In this document: one piece after another, positions 53,201 to 61,093 of the stretch
How the letters are laid out: each line of letters begins with the position of its first letter
How positions within the stretch are numbered: position 1 is the first letter of the stretch
Origin: Acetobacter cerevisiae
GTDB taxonomy: Bacteria; Pseudomonadota; Alphaproteobacteria; Acetobacterales; Acetobacteraceae
Direction: 5' to 3'
Length of the DNA: 64,000 nucleotides
Assembly (NCBI RefSeq): GCF_001580535.1
Contig: NZ_LHZA01000150.1
Coordinates: forward strand, 1 to 64,000
Translations under genes and position numbers: made by a program
Notes under the pieces: model-generated
The model's input: the letters and a program-made list of their open reading frames with translations, nothing else
The model's database searches: none
What the model was told of the DNA's origin: nothing

Positions 53201-53430
53201 GAATTTGTAGCCGCTTTTGCTTTGGAGCGGGTGACATATTTCTTTGAGGCTTTGGCAGAACCCGGCGCGACTTCAGCCGCATTGGCTGCATCCTGTGGCG
53301 CGGCAGCCTGCGCAAAAACCGGCGCGCTGGCAGTAAGAACCGGCAAAACATACAGCAGGGAAAAGGACAGGGAAACGCGCCCCTTTTTGCTCTGCCCGTG
53401 TTTCGTCAATCTGCGATGTCTCTGCACCAT
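50245..53430 (-). CDS. TonB-dependent receptor with extended N-terminus
   Basis: 1061 residues from the ATG at 53430 (GGGAA upstream); the open extension to 53568 has no signal features. The signal peptide ends near residue 40 (PVFAQ). An Ala/Lys/Pro-rich stretch of ~90 residues follows, then a TonB-box-like ESVTVIGS and the plug (MSPITHISRQDMQRRGFANVTDALQSLSSNG, RGLSTDSTLVLMDGMRL). The barrel ends with SFQFGVNVTL. The layout resembles carbohydrate or peptide TonB receptors; the ligand is unknown. Loop Cys residues (SAGCGKYG, SQACSQD) may form a disulfide. It has no obvious partner gene. Confidence 0.9.
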   Translation of the reverse strand: MVQRHRRLTKHGQSKKGRVSLSFSLLYVLPVLTASAPVFAQAAAPQDAANAAEVAPGSAKASKKYVTRSKAKAATNSAPAKASVAPAAPAAQAAPAATAPITASKTSAARTTVSNARLAAAESNKPESVTVIGSLFKDPNLKSMSPITHISRQDMQRRGFANVTDALQSLSSNGAGTLANSFSANGAFAGGASAPSLRGLSTDSTLVLMDGMRLSYYPLSDDGERNFVDTNWMPSSIMESVDTMEDAGSSLYGADAVAGVINYNTRKEIKGFEGNAEGGLAQGGFGGHQKLYATYGVGDLHRDGYNFYVNSEYQQDDAIYNRQLGYPYNTANLSGIGGIDGTTNVSDGAGGINNFGATPVALVRPSDGGNSGTGAWQLLNQSAGCGKYGSVVTGAVAGAAGTSQACSQDSVHDYSQISPSLRRISATAHLTVDVTPRSQLTTMFMYSQSLSEYSSSPYAARSRSQSRNADSYSTPLPVYLPDGSLNPNNPFAAQGEEAEINYAFGDLTPTTEQFSQNFRGALRYAGTAASHWGSDWNYDVNFTGMNTMLQQTITGAPTIAGIKNAITNGTYNFVDPSENSQAVLNSIAPKNVMNARSQEYSGDMHVSKGLFRLPGGMANLAIGGNIRYEALNDPSANPYDRNNPDAQYVGYINPFNAAGSRWVEAGYWELGLPFHKMVQADISGRYDHYAQGSGFGRYSPKAGLSFTPVRQFTLRGTFSRGFRVPSFAETNGMNVAYTTYNVTNQNFINQHLNANGTANSYAQAYSLGQNTAGNPNLKPEISTNFTGSAIIRPTDWLNFTFGYYYIKKSNYIAPNPLGATAIANAWLTGGDAALPAGTSVTPDVVDTQNPTGQVRPYMVNLAYLNTRSLVTDGVDMKVNANVRLPGFLREVRLISTGQATYVRSFNLTMPDGQVQHWAGTLAPYNAVSASGTPRWRANWSNTFIWKNLSVTPTVYYTSGYKNVAEDTNGVGTRSCGDSANLLVGSAYAPTNQCHIKNWWDVDLNVTYRINDRWRVYTTVYNLLGFRSPADYGTFGSYLYNSAWTEKGAIMRSFQFGVNVTL

Positions 53431-54077
53431 CAAATTCGTTCCCAAGGTGTAAGGTGTGAAATAGTTTTTAAGCTCGTAATTTCTTAAAAGCCGCCTTTTC
53501 GTGAGGTCGGGAAGCCCCAAAATAGAAGTGGGTAATATTTTGCACCTGAAATGATACATTTTCGACACACTTCTCCCTTCTCATTGCATACAAGGGAATT
53601 CAGATATGCGATTTCTGCATGATTTGTGTCTTTTTTGAAGCACCCCTTCTGAGTGACTGGAAGAGAAATTCTTAAGAATCGGCTGTAAACCGGCTCGTCT
53701 GCACGATGCAAGCCTCTGAGACTGTAGGTAGTCGGACCGCCTTCCTCCTTTCCAAACCTGTTCCTGCTCTTCGTGAGCCGTGCACGCAGAACATCTCGGC
53801 CCGAATCTGCACGCAGTCCTTATTTCTTTCAGAAGGCAAAAAGAGACGTCCCACAGGGCTGGCCGGAGGTCATACAGACTAGCGATTGCGGGAAGGCTGA
53901 TTTTTTTGTTCTGGAACGCTTTCAGCCTCTTTTTCAGAAGAAAACGGTAAGAGGACCACACAAACAGCAATCGGTTTAAAAATTAGACGCCTTCTTCATA
54001 CCATCCAAAAGTATTCACAATTTTTCTAAATATTAGTATACATTGCTCACATTATGATTTTTATAAGGATTATCGGT
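53431..54077. other. 647-bp spacer without a supportable gene
   Basis: Contains the divergent promoters of the long TonB receptor (-) and the CsgG-like operon (+). Short open frames on both strands have no family resemblance, no good ribosome sites and biased composition, so I do not call them. A T-rich stretch lies at 53900-53907. Confidence 0.5.
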
Positions 54078-54740
54078 TTGCGTTCTGTTTTTTCTATGAG
54101 CAGCCTTGCCCTGACTGGTCTGCTTCTGTGTGGATGCGCAACGGAATCCTCGCGCACGCTGCCTGTTCCTCCTGTGGCATCTGCCCAGACGCCTTATAAC
54201 GGGCCGCGTGTGGCGATTGCGGCAGGCAAGTTTGCCAACCGCTCCAATTACATGAACGGTATTTTTTCCGACGGGATTGATCGTCTGGGTAATCAGGCCC
54301 GCACCATCCTGCTCACACGCCTGCAACAAAGCGGTCGCTTTAACGTGATGGACCGCGATAATCTGACGGAAGGCCGGCAGGAAGCCGCGTTCCTCAAGCA
54401 GGGCCAGAGCATTCAGGGGGCCAATTATCTGATTACCGGTGACGTGACGGCATTTGGCCGCAAGGAAGTGGGCGACCAGCAGCTGTTTGGCATTGCAGGC
54501 CGGGGCCACAAACAGATTGCCTATGCCAAAGTCAGCCTTCAGATCGTCAATCCGCTGACCTCACAGATTGTCACGTCCAGCGAAGGCGCTGCGGAATATG
54601 CCTTGTCTGACCGTGAAATTATCGGTTTTGGCAGCACCGCCAGCTATGATTCCACGCTCAATGGCAAGGTGCTGGATCTGGCCGTGCAGGATGCCGTCAA
54701 TCATCTCGCGCAGCAGGTGGATGCAGGGCAGATCCGGTAA
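54078..54740 (+). CDS. CsgG/HfaB-family lipoprotein
   Basis: About 220 residues. I place the start at TTG 54078, preceded by AAGGAT and giving a compact lipoprotein signal ending in LLLCGC; an ATG at 54054 in the same frame has no ribosome site. The mature domain has GPRVAIAAGKFANRSNY, RLQQSGRFNVMDRDNL and GANYLITGDVTAFGRKE, matching the CsgG/FlgO-like fold of curli secretion lipoproteins. It lacks the extra segments of true curli CsgG pores, so a pore is uncertain. It is first in a three-gene lipoprotein operon. Confidence 0.85.
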   Translation: MRSVFSMSSLALTGLLLCGCATESSRTLPVPPVASAQTPYNGPRVAIAAGKFANRSNYMNGIFSDGIDRLGNQARTILLTRLQQSGRFNVMDRDNLTEGRQEAAFLKQGQSIQGANYLITGDVTAFGRKEVGDQQLFGIAGRGHKQIAYAKVSLQIVNPLTSQIVTSSEGAAEYALSDREIIGFGSTASYDSTLNGKVLDLAVQDAVNHLAQQVDAGQIR

Positions 54741-54796
54741 GGCGTTCAGCCCTCCGCCCCTGAAAACGCGTCTCTCAAAACTGGATTTTATCGCTT

Positions 54797-55171
54797 ATGG
54801 CTTTGTCCCAAAAAGCACTGGCGGGCCTCGGCCTGCTGGGCTGTCTGGCTGCATGTTCCAATGGGAGCAAAACCCCGCCCCTTTATAGCTGGCAGGATTT
54901 CCCGCCCCAGCAATATCTGTATCTGAAAGGGCAAACCGACCCGCAGGCCCAGATTATTGTTCTGGAAAAGGATGTGCAGAAAGCACAGGCCAAAGGGCTC
55001 GCACTTCCGCCGGGCTTCCACGCGCATCTGGGCATGCTCTACGCCACCACTGGCAGGACAGATCTGGCCCAGCAGGAATTCAGTCAGGAAAAAACGCTGT
55101 TTCCTGAATCCGCAACCTACATGGATTTTCTGCTGAACAACCTTGGCCAAAAAGCGCAGCCGTCCTCATGA
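54797..55171 (+). CDS. DUF4810 domain lipoprotein
   Basis: 124 residues. Lipobox LAAC near residue 20 (GCLAACSNG). The DUF4810 domain carries YSWQDFPPQQYLYLKGQTDPQAQIIVLEKDVQKAQAKGLALPPGFHAHLGMLYATTGRTDLAQQEF, a helix-rich TPR-like segment. It lies 56 bp after the CsgG-like gene and overlaps the next gene by 4 bp (ATGA). Its function is not established; it is commonly encoded between a CsgG-like and a GNA1162-like lipoprotein. Confidence 0.85.
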   Translation: MALSQKALAGLGLLGCLAACSNGSKTPPLYSWQDFPPQQYLYLKGQTDPQAQIIVLEKDVQKAQAKGLALPPGFHAHLGMLYATTGRTDLAQQEFSQEKTLFPESATYMDFLLNNLGQKAQPSS

Positions 55172-55842
55172 AGCTCTCTCACCTTGCCCGCCTGTGCCTC
55201 TGCGCCGCCCTGCCGCTGATGACCTCGGCCTGCAGCACCACGACAGCCAAAGCGCCAGATTACACCGCTTTCCGCTCCGCCAGGCCGCGCTCCATTCTGG
55301 TTCTGCCGCCGGTCAACCACACACCGGATGTGAACGCCTCCAACGGCCTGATTGCGCAGATGACGCACCCGCTGGCCGAAGGCGGCTATTATGTGGTGCC
55401 AGTCGCGGTGGAAATTGAAACCTTCCGCCAGAACGGGCTGGATACGCCCGATGACATCATGCAGGCTCCGGCAGCCAAATTGCAGTCCGTTTTTGGGGCC
55501 GATGCTGCGCTGTACACCACCATTACGGCCTATGGCTCCGTCTATCAGGTTCTCAGCAGTAATACGGTTGTCACGGCCACATCCAAACTGGTGGACCTTA
55601 AAACCGGCAGCGTTCTGTGGAGTGGTTCTGCCACCGCGAATAGTAGTGATGTGGGCGACCCGCAGGTGGCGGCCGGGGGCATTATTGGCCTGCTCGTCAC
55701 CGCTGCGGTCAAACAGGCGGTGCATAATCTGACGGATCAGAGCTTTGACGTGGCCCATGTCGCGGCGGAACGTCTGCTGCGGGTTGGTCCGCCAGACGGG
55801 ATGCTTTATGGCCCGCGTTCCGTGAAATACGGTACGGACTGA
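55168..55842 (+). CDS. GNA1162/DUF799 family lipoprotein
   Basis: 224 residues. Lipobox TSAC (LMTSACSTT) near residue 22. The domain shows RSILVLPPVNHTPDVNASNGLIAQMTHPLAEGGYYVVPVAVE, TPDDIMQAPAAKLQSVFGADAALYTTITAYGS and a C-terminal stretch around GDPQVAAGGIIGLLVTAAVKQAV. It matches the GNA1162 family, a surface-exposed or outer-membrane lipoprotein known from Neisseria as an antigen. Third and last gene of the lipoprotein operon; a terminator follows. Confidence 0.87.
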   Translation: MKLSHLARLCLCAALPLMTSACSTTTAKAPDYTAFRSARPRSILVLPPVNHTPDVNASNGLIAQMTHPLAEGGYYVVPVAVEIETFRQNGLDTPDDIMQAPAAKLQSVFGADAALYTTITAYGSVYQVLSSNTVVTATSKLVDLKTGSVLWSGSATANSSDVGDPQVAAGGIIGLLVTAAVKQAVHNLTDQSFDVAHVAAERLLRVGPPDGMLYGPRSVKYGTD

Positions 55843-55882
55843 GGCCACCCGCACCGCGTGTAGCCCTACCGTATGCAGGCAC

Positions 55883-55922
55883 AAAAAAACCGGGAGAGCC
55901 ATCAGGCCATCCCGGTTTTTTT
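55883..55922. terminator. Bidirectional Rho-independent terminator
   Basis: AACCGGGA ... TCCCGGTT arms with a 7-A run on the left and a T-run on the right, between the lipoprotein operon (+) and the ABM gene (-). Confidence 0.92.
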
Positions 55923-55943
55923 AACTCTCAGACCTGATGGAAA

Positions 55944-56246
55944 TCAGATCCCGGCAACTGGCTTCAGCACATGCACGGCAGCCGGGGCGGCCAGATGGTC
56001 CTTCACGCTGGCAATCAGCGTCTTGAAGTGCGGGGTTTCCATATGCTCGTTCAGGGTCTGGCGGCTGGTCCAGCGCTCCACAAACACAAAAGTCTGCGCA
56101 TCGTCCTGATCCTGCTGCGGCACGTAGGAGATGTTGCCAGCTTCCTTCAGGGTCGGGGCCACGCAGGCTGCCATGGCATCCCCCACGATTTTCTCTGAAC
56201 CCGGTTTAGCTTTCAGAAAAGCAACAACTGTAATGTCTTCACTCAC
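55944..56246 (-). CDS. ABM-domain putative quinol monooxygenase
   Basis: 100 residues, start GTG at 56246. A single antibiotic biosynthesis monooxygenase (ABM) fold: TVVAFLKAKPGSEKIV, YVPQQDQDDAQTFVFVERW, LNEHMETPHFKTLI. Family members are small dimeric cofactor-free oxygenases such as YgiN-type quinol monooxygenase. The substrate is not known. It follows the TPM gene on the same strand by 73 bp, so it may be the last gene of that transcript. Confidence 0.85.
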   Translation of the reverse strand: MSEDITVVAFLKAKPGSEKIVGDAMAACVAPTLKEAGNISYVPQQDQDDAQTFVFVERWTSRQTLNEHMETPHFKTLIASVKDHLAAPAAVHVLKPVAGI

Positions 56247-56319
56247 GTCGTTTATCTTTCACTCAGATCATTCTTAAAACATGGCCAGACGGTTCGGGGA
56301 GCAAACGCCCCTGCCCGCC

Positions 56320-57312
56320 TTACCAGGAACTCTGCGACCCACCGCCGCCGGAATCCCCTCCGCCGCCGCTAAAGCCGCCACCGCCTCCACCGGAGGACCC
56401 GCCACCCCGACCGCCACCACGACTTTGCAGAATGGCGGAGAGAATGTTGAGGCCAAGGTTGAGGAAGAAGCTCCATTTTGCACTCCGCTCGGCCTGCACT
56501 TCCGGCGGCACATAGCCCCCCGGATAGAGTGCTGCGCGACGGCGGGACCGGCGGATCAGCCAGATGGGCAGCGCGACAAACAGCAGCCCCAGCACAACCA
56601 GACCAATCAGCGCCTCCATGGCGTCTGTCTGGGAATCCGGCTGTTGGGCAGAGGCATTCCCGCCAATGTCGGCAGGGTCTGCATGGGTCAGCTCAGTGGC
56701 CAGCGCATCCACAATGCCGTTGATGGCCTGTGCGTAATGGCCTGCCTGCAAATCGGGCTTGGCAGCTTGCAGGATGTCATTGGTTTGCAGGTCGGTCAGC
56801 ACACCTTCCAGCCCGTAACCCACCTCAATGCGGGACTGACGGTCGGGAATATCCAGCACAACCAGCAGGCCGTTATCCACGCCCTTTTTGCCAATGCCGG
56901 TCTTGTGGAAGGCCTCGTTGGCATAGAGGCTTATATCCTCCACATGGCCGGGCAGAGAGACCAGAATCTGCGGGTTGCCGGGCACAGTCTGGGAGAGCTG
57001 ATAGAGCTTGTGGGAGAGGGCCTCGTTCTCATCGGCTGAGAGAACATTCTGCGGGTCTGTCACCCATTGCCGCAGCAGCACGCCATCACCCGCCCATGCC
57101 GGGGCGGCAAGGCCCGCCCCCAGCCCGCACAGCACCAGCCCCAGAAGGGAGGCCAGCCCGAACGCACGGGCACGGGCCACACGCGGCAGCCCCCGCCCGG
57201 CCAGCCAGCGCAACACAAGCAGCCCGGAGCAGGCAGCCGCCATACGCGCCAGAAAACCCGCCTGCATCACGGGCTGCGAAGCGCGGAACGTGGGGAGGTG
57301 ATCCTGCCGCAT
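56320..57312 (-). CDS. TPM domain-containing protein (YgcG-like)
   Basis: 330 residues from the ATG at 57312 (GAGG upstream, 25 bp after the lemA stop). Signal/hydrophobic start, then the TPM domain (DPQNVLSADENEALSHKLYQL, PQILVSLPG, GLLVVLDIPDRQSRIEVGYGLEGVLTD), a hydrophobic segment near 235-258 (LIGLVVLGLLFVALPIWLI) and a Gly/Ser-rich tail (GGGGSSGGGGG). TPM/YgcG proteins of unknown function are usually encoded beside lemA, as here. The Gly-rich tail is normal for the family. It may act in membrane-protein turnover or stress. Confidence 0.88.
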   Translation of the reverse strand: MRQDHLPTFRASQPVMQAGFLARMAAACSGLLVLRWLAGRGLPRVARARAFGLASLLGLVLCGLGAGLAAPAWAGDGVLLRQWVTDPQNVLSADENEALSHKLYQLSQTVPGNPQILVSLPGHVEDISLYANEAFHKTGIGKKGVDNGLLVVLDIPDRQSRIEVGYGLEGVLTDLQTNDILQAAKPDLQAGHYAQAINGIVDALATELTHADPADIGGNASAQQPDSQTDAMEALIGLVVLGLLFVALPIWLIRRSRRRAALYPGGYVPPEVQAERSAKWSFFLNLGLNILSAILQSRGGGRGGGSSGGGGGGFSGGGGDSGGGGSQSSW

Positions 57313-57337
57313 GGTGTTATGCCTCAACGCGCTGGTT

Positions 57338-57931
57338 TCAGTGTTTGGAGAAATCAACAACCGGCGGGGTCTGGGCTTCCGGGGAGGCCTGATAGTACAC
57401 GCGGGCATGGTAACCCATGATGCCTGCCACCAGATTACCGGGGAAGTGCATGACCGTCTGGTTATAGGACAGAATGGCCTGCTGCAGACGCTGGCGCGCT
57501 ACGGTAATGCGGTTCTGGGAACCTTCCAGCTGCACCATCAGGCGGGTGAAGTCCTGATTGGCCTGAAGCTGCGGAGACTGTTCCACAACGGCGTTAATCG
57601 CGCTGATTTCCTTGGCGTTGCGGGTCTGGGCTTCCAGAATTTTCTGCTGGAGGGTCGCGTTGTCCACGGTGCGCGGGTCAATGCGGTTCAGCGGGGTTTC
57701 ACCAGAGCGGGCGGCTGCGTAGTCCGTCAGCGTGTCATGCTCATGCGTGGCGTAGCCCTTCACGGTGTTGACCAGATTGGGGATGAGGTCGGACTGGCGC
57801 TGCACTTCATTCTGCAACTGGCCGGTCTGTTCCTGCACGTTCTGGTCTGCCGCCATGAAGCGGTTATAGCTGGACCCGAAAATAAACAGCAGGCCAACAA
57901 TCAGAATCGCGGGGATGAGAAGCTTCTTCAT
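57338..57931 (-). CDS. lemA: LemA family protein
   Basis: 197 residues. One N-terminal hydrophobic helix (LIPAILIVGLLFIFGSSYN), then the LemA coiled-coil domain: QEQTGQLQNEVQRQSDLIPNLVNTVKGYATHE, and TRLMVQLEGSQNRITVARQRLQQAILSYNQTVMHFPGNLVAGIMGY. LemA members are membrane-anchored helical proteins of unclear function, paired with TPM proteins. AAGGAT lies 6 nt before the ATG. Transcribed first, ahead of the TPM gene. Confidence 0.92.
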   Translation of the reverse strand: MKKLLIPAILIVGLLFIFGSSYNRFMAADQNVQEQTGQLQNEVQRQSDLIPNLVNTVKGYATHEHDTLTDYAAARSGETPLNRIDPRTVDNATLQQKILEAQTRNAKEISAINAVVEQSPQLQANQDFTRLMVQLEGSQNRITVARQRLQQAILSYNQTVMHFPGNLVAGIMGYHARVYYQASPEAQTPPVVDFSKH

Positions 57932-58125
57932 CTAGGTATCCTTAGTAAACGCATCAAAACAGATCCGTTTCAGGGGACGCAAACCACCCCTCACGGTTCC
58001 GTGTGTTGTTTCTCTTTACGCGAAAACGCTCCGGGAAAGCGAAATATTTCCTTCTCTATAAAAAGAGAGCGCAAAAGCCGCCTTGCATCTTGGAGGGAGA
58101 GGCCGCGCCCTTTATAACTCCCGCC

Positions 58126-59106
58126 ATGATTATCATTACCGGTGGCGCCGGTTTCATTGGCTCATGCCTTCAGGCTTCCCTCGCCCGCCGCGGGGAGGAA
58201 ACCGTGGTGGTGGACTGGCTGGGTTCTGACCTGAAATGGCGGAATCTGGCAGCCCATGCCCCGTCTCGCGTTGTGGCACCGGAAGAGCTTGAGGCTTTTC
58301 TGGCCACAAACCCGAAGGTGGACGCCGTGTTCCATATGGGCGCGATCAGTGAGACCACGGCGCGCGATGCCGACCTTGTCTGGCGGACCAATGTGGCGCT
58401 GACGCAGACGCTGTGGGACTGGTGCGCGCGCACGGACACACGCTTTATCTATGCGTCCTCCGCCGCCACCTACGGCGCTGCCGACAAACCGGAGCTGTTC
58501 TCCGATGATCCGGCAAAGCTCGACCAGCTCACCCCGCTTAACCTGTATGGCTGGTCCAAACACACCTTTGACCAGCATGTAATGGCCGGGCTGAAAAAGC
58601 ACGCCCCGCAGCCGCCGCAGTGGGCCGGGCTGAAGTTCTTCAACGTCTACGGCCCGAATGAATACCACAAGGGCAAGATGATCTCTGTGGTGAAGGTGAA
58701 GTATGACGAGGTGAAAGCTGGCAACCCGGCCCGCCTCTTCCGCTCCGACCGCCCGGACATTGCCGACGGCCAGCAGATGCGTGACTTCATCTGGGTGGGT
58801 GACGTCGTGAATGTCATGCTGTGGCTGTATGACACCCCCTCCGTCTCCGGCCTGTTCAACTGCGGCAGCGGCATTGCCCGGTCCTATCTGGATCTGGCGC
58901 ATGCGGTGTGTGACGCTGCGGGGTGCGAACGTCGCGTAGACTTCATCGACATGCCGGAAAGTCTGCGCGGACAATATCAGTCCTACACGCAGGCGGACCT
59001 CACCCGCTTGCGGGCCGCTGGCTATACCGGCACGTTTACCTCGCTTGAAGACGGTATCCGCCAGTATGTGCAAGGCTACCTTGCCACGGGTAACCCGTAT
59101 CTCTGA
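58126..59106 (+). CDS. hldD: ADP-L-glycero-D-manno-heptose 6-epimerase
   Basis: 326 residues from the ATG at 58126; the open frame from 58003 adds unlikely residues. SDR Rossmann fold with GGAGFIGS at 6-13, the YxxxK catalytic pair in YGWSK, and HldD-specific FFNVYGPNEYHKGKMISVV and DGQQMRDFIWVGDVV. It epimerises ADP-D,D-heptose to ADP-L,D-heptose for LPS inner core. It opens a tight operon with lgt, midA, pgeF and a lipoprotein gene, 26 bp before lgt. Confidence 0.94.
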   Translation: MIIITGGAGFIGSCLQASLARRGEETVVVDWLGSDLKWRNLAAHAPSRVVAPEELEAFLATNPKVDAVFHMGAISETTARDADLVWRTNVALTQTLWDWCARTDTRFIYASSAATYGAADKPELFSDDPAKLDQLTPLNLYGWSKHTFDQHVMAGLKKHAPQPPQWAGLKFFNVYGPNEYHKGKMISVVKVKYDEVKAGNPARLFRSDRPDIADGQQMRDFIWVGDVVNVMLWLYDTPSVSGLFNCGSGIARSYLDLAHAVCDAAGCERRVDFIDMPESLRGQYQSYTQADLTRLRAAGYTGTFTSLEDGIRQYVQGYLATGNPYL

Positions 59107-59132
59107 CCCCCTCTGTCCGGACATCCTGACGC

Positions 59133-59987
59133 ATGCTGCCAGTTCTTCTCTTTCCGCAATTTGACCCGGTGCTGGTGCATCTGGGACCACTGACGATCCG
59201 GTGGTATGCGCTGTCCTACATTATCGGCATTGTGCTGGGGATTTCCCTGCTGCGCAGGCTGGTGCGCCTCACCCCGCGCGCCGCCACGACCGATCAGGCC
59301 GATGACTTTCTGGGCTGGGTGACGCTGGGCGTCCTGCTGGGCGGTCGGCTGGGTTATGTGCTATTTTATCAGCCGGGCTATTACCTCACTCACCCGCTTT
59401 CCATTCTACAGGTCTGGAAAGGCGGCATGTCCTTCCATGGCGGGGCGCTGGGCGTGATTATCGCCATGGCGCTGTTTGCCTGGCGCTACAAAATCAGCTT
59501 TCTGGCGTTTGCAGACCGCGTGACCGTAGCCGTACCGGTCGGGCTTGGGCTTGGGCGCATTGCCAACTTCATCAATGGGGAACTGTGGGGGCGGGAAGCA
59601 CCGGCCAGCCTGCCCTGGGCGATGATTTTCCCCGATGCCGGGCCGATCCCGCGCCATCCGTCCGAACTGTATGAAGCGCTGACAGAAGGGCTGCTGCTGT
59701 TCCTTGTCATGTTCATGGCCTCCCGCAAACAGAGTGTGCGGGAACGCCCCGGTTTTCTGGCCGGACTGTTTCTGGCGGGCTATGCCTGCGCGCGCAGCTT
59801 TTGCGAGTTCTTCCGGGAGCCGGATGCGTTTCTGGGCTTCCTGCCCGGAGGGGTCACTATGGGTCAGGTTTTGTGTGTGCCCATGCTTGCGGCCGGTGTG
59901 GCGCTGATGCTGCATGCGCGCCGCAGCCCGGTTTATGCCGGTCTGCCTGACCCCGTCCCGGACACCACTCAGGGCCCCAAGGCCTGA
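59133..59987 (+). CDS. lgt: Prolipoprotein diacylglyceryl transferase
   Basis: 284 residues with about seven transmembrane segments. Key motifs: LTIRWYALSYIIGI, GGRLGYVLFYQPGYYL, MSFHGGALGVI (catalytic His) and GRIANFINGELWGR, then RHPSELYEALTEG. Lgt attaches diacylglycerol to the lipobox Cys of prolipoproteins at the inner membrane. Many lipoproteins predicted in this window would be its substrates, including the one ending this operon. The start and length are normal. Confidence 0.95.
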   Translation: MLPVLLFPQFDPVLVHLGPLTIRWYALSYIIGIVLGISLLRRLVRLTPRAATTDQADDFLGWVTLGVLLGGRLGYVLFYQPGYYLTHPLSILQVWKGGMSFHGGALGVIIAMALFAWRYKISFLAFADRVTVAVPVGLGLGRIANFINGELWGREAPASLPWAMIFPDAGPIPRHPSELYEALTEGLLLFLVMFMASRKQSVRERPGFLAGLFLAGYACARSFCEFFREPDAFLGFLPGGVTMGQVLCVPMLAAGVALMLHARRSPVYAGLPDPVPDTTQGPKA

Positions 59988-60001
59988 CGAGGCGCAGCGC
60001 C

Positions 60002-61093
60002 ATGCCCGCGCATTCTCCTGCTCCCGACGGGCTGCCGTCACAACGGCCTGCGTCGGAACATGAGCCGCAGCCAGAACGACTGGATGCCTTCATGGCGCGG
60101 GCCAATGCGCGGTATTACGCCACGCATCCCCTGCTGACTGACTTTATTACTGCCCCCGAAATCTCGCAGGTTTTCGGGGAGCTTCTGGGCGCATGGGCCG
60201 CCACGGTCTGGGTCAGCATGGGTCGCCCGGAGCGGGTTGTGCTGGCAGAAGCCGGACCGGGACGCGGCACGCTGATGGCCGACATGCTCCGCCTGATTAC
60301 CTCCCGCGTGCCTGCTTTTGCGCAGGCGCTTGAGGTGCATCTGGTGGAAACTTCGCCGCTGATGCAGCAGGCGCAGGCCAAAGCCCTCGCGCCTTTTGTG
60401 GCCCGCGTTCCAAACCTTTCCCCCACATGGCACACCACGCTGGATAGCCTGCCGGACGGCCCGCTGATTCTGGTGGCCAATGAGTTTCTGGACGCGCTCC
60501 CCATCCGCCAGTTTCTGCACACTGCCGAGGGCTGGCAGGAGCATTACGTGCAAAACGGCGCGTTCTGCTGTGTGCCCTGCCCCGCACCCACGCTGCCGGA
60601 TGGCCGGACGCTGGACCCGGATTATGTGGTGGAACTGTGTGAACCCGCTTTGGACCTTGCCCGCCTGCTCGGGCAGCGTTTTGCCCGCACGCCCGGTGCC
60701 GCGCTGTTTCTGGATTACGGCCATAATTCCAGCAGGACCGGAGACTCTCTGCAAGCCCTGCGCCATGCCCGCCCGGCCAAACCGCTGGAAGCCGCAGGCG
60801 AGGCTGACCTGACAGCCCATGTGGATTTTACCGCCTTTGCCGCTTCGGCGCAGCAGGCTGGCGCGGCGATCTGGGGGGCTGTCACACAAGGGACGTTTTT
60901 ACGTGCTTTAGGGCTGATGGAACGCACAGAACAGCTCGCCGCCCACGCCAGCCCGCAGGATGCGGCTGACCTGCGCAGCGGCGCACACAGACTGGCCGCA
61001 CCGGAAAAGATGGGGCATCTTTTCCGGGTTATGGCCCTGACCTCCCCCTCGCTCCCCATGCCCCCCGGCTTTATGAAAGGACCGGCTGAATGA
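60002..61093 (+). CDS. SAM-dependent methyltransferase (MidA/NDUFAF7 family)
   Basis: 363 residues. Blocks typical of the family: FMARANARYYATHP, LTDFITAPEISQVFGELLGAWA, EAGPGRGTLMADMLRLI (SAM binding), VANEFLDALPIRQF and DYGH. The mitochondrial relative NDUFAF7 methylates an arginine of complex I subunit NDUFS2; bacterial homologues may do likewise. It starts 14 bp after lgt and overlaps pgeF by 4 bp (ATGA). Confidence 0.92.
   Translation: MPAHSPAPDGLPSQRPASEHEPQPERLDAFMARANARYYATHPLLTDFITAPEISQVFGELLGAWAATVWVSMGRPERVVLAEAGPGRGTLMADMLRLITSRVPAFAQALEVHLVETSPLMQQAQAKALAPFVARVPNLSPTWHTTLDSLPDGPLILVANEFLDALPIRQFLHTAEGWQEHYVQNGAFCCVPCPAPTLPDGRTLDPDYVVELCEPALDLARLLGQRFARTPGAALFLDYGHNSSRTGDSLQALRHARPAKPLEAAGEADLTAHVDFTAFAASAQQAGAAIWGAVTQGTFLRALGLMERTEQLAAHASPQDAADLRSGAHRLAAPEKMGHLFRVMALTSPSLPMPPGFMKGPAE

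Noticed and set aside
53581-53970. 129-codon minus-strand frame in the spacer before the CsgG-like operon
   Set aside because: No ribosome site, biased composition and no resemblance to any family I know.
54078-54740. Curli secretion locus
   Set aside because: Only a CsgG-like lipoprotein is present, without csgA, csgB, csgE or csgF nearby, so a curli assignment is not supported.
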